DNA of 6,243 nucleotides from Oxalobacteraceae bacterium UBA7693. GTDB lineage: Bacteria > Pseudomonadota > Gammaproteobacteria > Burkholderiales > Burkholderiaceae_D. The stretch covers positions 1-6,243 of the forward strand of contig DLGN01000274.1 in assembly GCA_002482715.1 (NCBI GenBank), in the 5' to 3' direction. Shown here piece by piece: positions 5,569-6,243 of the stretch. A program made the position numbers and the translations under genes. Each line of letters starts with the position of its first letter. Positions within the stretch are counted from its first letter, which is position 1. Under the pieces are notes generated by a model. The model did not search any database and was not told the DNA's origin. It was given only the letters and a program-made list of their open reading frames with translations.

Positions 5569-6243
5569 TCAGGCCTGCTCAGTTTCTCGGCAAACCGCCA
5601 AAATCGCATCCGCATTTTGCGCACGCAGGCTAGCAACTACTTGCATTCCCAATGCTTCGAAGTGTTCCGCGTTACCACGCACTTCTGCTTTACAAGACTG
5701 ACTGCCATCCGGTGTCGCTACCATCGCACGTAAATGCATTTCACCATTTTCAATTTGCGCAAATGCTGCCAATGGAATCTGACAACTTCCCCCAAAAGCT
5801 TTCGACACAGTACGCTCTGCCGAAACCGCCTGAAAACTACGCAGATCATTCAGAGGCGCTAAAGCATGAAGCAGATCTTGACGCGTCGATAAAATTTCAA
5901 TCGCCATCGCACCTTGCCCGGCCGCTGGCAAACTTTCGACAGGTTCCAAAAATGCTTTAATACGTTCTGGTAAGCCAAGACGTTTCAGACCCGCTGCAGC
6001 CAAAATAATCGCCGCATATTCACCCTCATCAAGCTTGCGCAAACGGGTATCCAAATTGCCGCGTAAAGGCTTGATCACCAAGTGCGGAAAACGCGCAGAA
6101 ATTAAGGCTTGGCGACGCAAGCTACTAGTCCCAACAATAGCACCATCGGGCAGCTCTGATAAAGACGAAAATTGATTAGAAACAAAAGCATCGCGCGGAT
6201 CTTCACGTTCCAAAATCGCCGCCAAGGCAAAGCCCTCAGGCAA
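5569..6243 (-). CDS. hemC: Hydroxymethylbilane synthase, N-terminus outside window (EC 2.5.1.61)
   Basis: Cytoplasmic porphobilinogen deaminase joining four porphobilinogens into hydroxymethylbilane, the substrate of HemD. The 224 residues present are roughly the last 70 percent of a protein normally about 310 long. The gene continues past the right edge, and the first visible codon (TTG, Leu of LPEGF) is internal, not a start. Visible signatures are EREDPRDAFVS (13-22 of the visible part), GTSSLRRQ (38-45) and RGNLDTRLRKL (61-71) with the arginines that bind substrate carboxylates, LPAAGQGA (105-112), and GGSCQIPLAAFA (151-162). C154 is the cysteine that anchors the dipyrromethane cofactor. 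The first catalytic lobe, including the catalytic aspartate, lies outside the window. The TGA at 5569-5571 is separated by nine bases from the hemD GTG start. Any hem promoter lies upstream, beyond the window. Confidence 0.96.
   Translation of the reverse strand: MPEGFALAAILEREDPRDAFVSNQFSSLSELPDGAIVGTSSLRRQALISARFPHLVIKPLRGNLDTRLRKLDEGEYAAIILAAAGLKRLGLPERIKAFLEPVESLPAAGQGAMAIEILSTRQDLLHALAPLNDLRSFQAVSAERTVSKAFGGSCQIPLAAFAQIENGEMHLRAMVATPDGSQSCKAEVRGNAEHFEALGMQVVASLRAQNADAILAVCRETEQA

Noticed and set aside
5652..5960. Plus-strand open frame of about 100 codons opposite hemC
   Set aside because: It is antisense to the cofactor-binding domain of HemC, has unlikely composition (many His, Pro and Ser) and no start signal.
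1..6243. CRISPR array, tRNA, rRNA, defence or toxin-antitoxin genes
   Set aside because: No regularly spaced repeats, cloverleaf or small paired genes were seen; apart from the IS the window is filled by conserved housekeeping genes.

Overview
The window reads as a chromosomal segment of a betaproteobacterium of the order Burkholderiales, probably near Oxalobacteraceae (an Undibacterium-like genome is my guess). The basis is the gene order hemC-hemD-hemX-hemY followed by ppa, which is typical of that order, and the style of the proteins. Base composition is moderate rather than GC-rich. Every gene lies on the minus strand, so transcription runs from the right end of the window to the left.

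Right to centre (6243 to 2348): a tightly packed heme-biosynthesis cluster. hemC (hydroxymethylbilane synthase) enters from beyond the right edge and lacks its N-terminal part. hemD (uroporphyrinogen-III synthase) follows after a few bases, hemX overlaps hemD by 4 bases (ATGA), and hemY starts 15 bases after hemX. HemC and HemD carry out consecutive steps, porphobilinogen to hydroxymethylbilane to uroporphyrinogen III. HemX and HemY are membrane-anchored proteins without a visible catalytic site and are probably accessory or scaffold partners.

Centre (2347 to 1645): a 166-base gap with promoter-like sequences, then ppa, a complete family I inorganic pyrophosphatase with all active-site residues in place.

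Left (1605 to 1): an apparently intact IS1182-like insertion sequence with one 498-residue DDE transposase and 21-base terminal inverted repeats (19 of 21 identical). Its left end coincides with the first base of the window, so the other flank and any target duplication cannot be seen. The element abuts a stem-loop that looks like the transcription terminator of ppa, and its end lies where that terminator's U-tract should be. Both ends of the element also carry terminator-like hairpins of their own.

I see no evidence of a previously undescribed system. The heme/ppa region is ordinary conserved chromosome. The interesting part is the junction between the insertion sequence and the ppa terminator.
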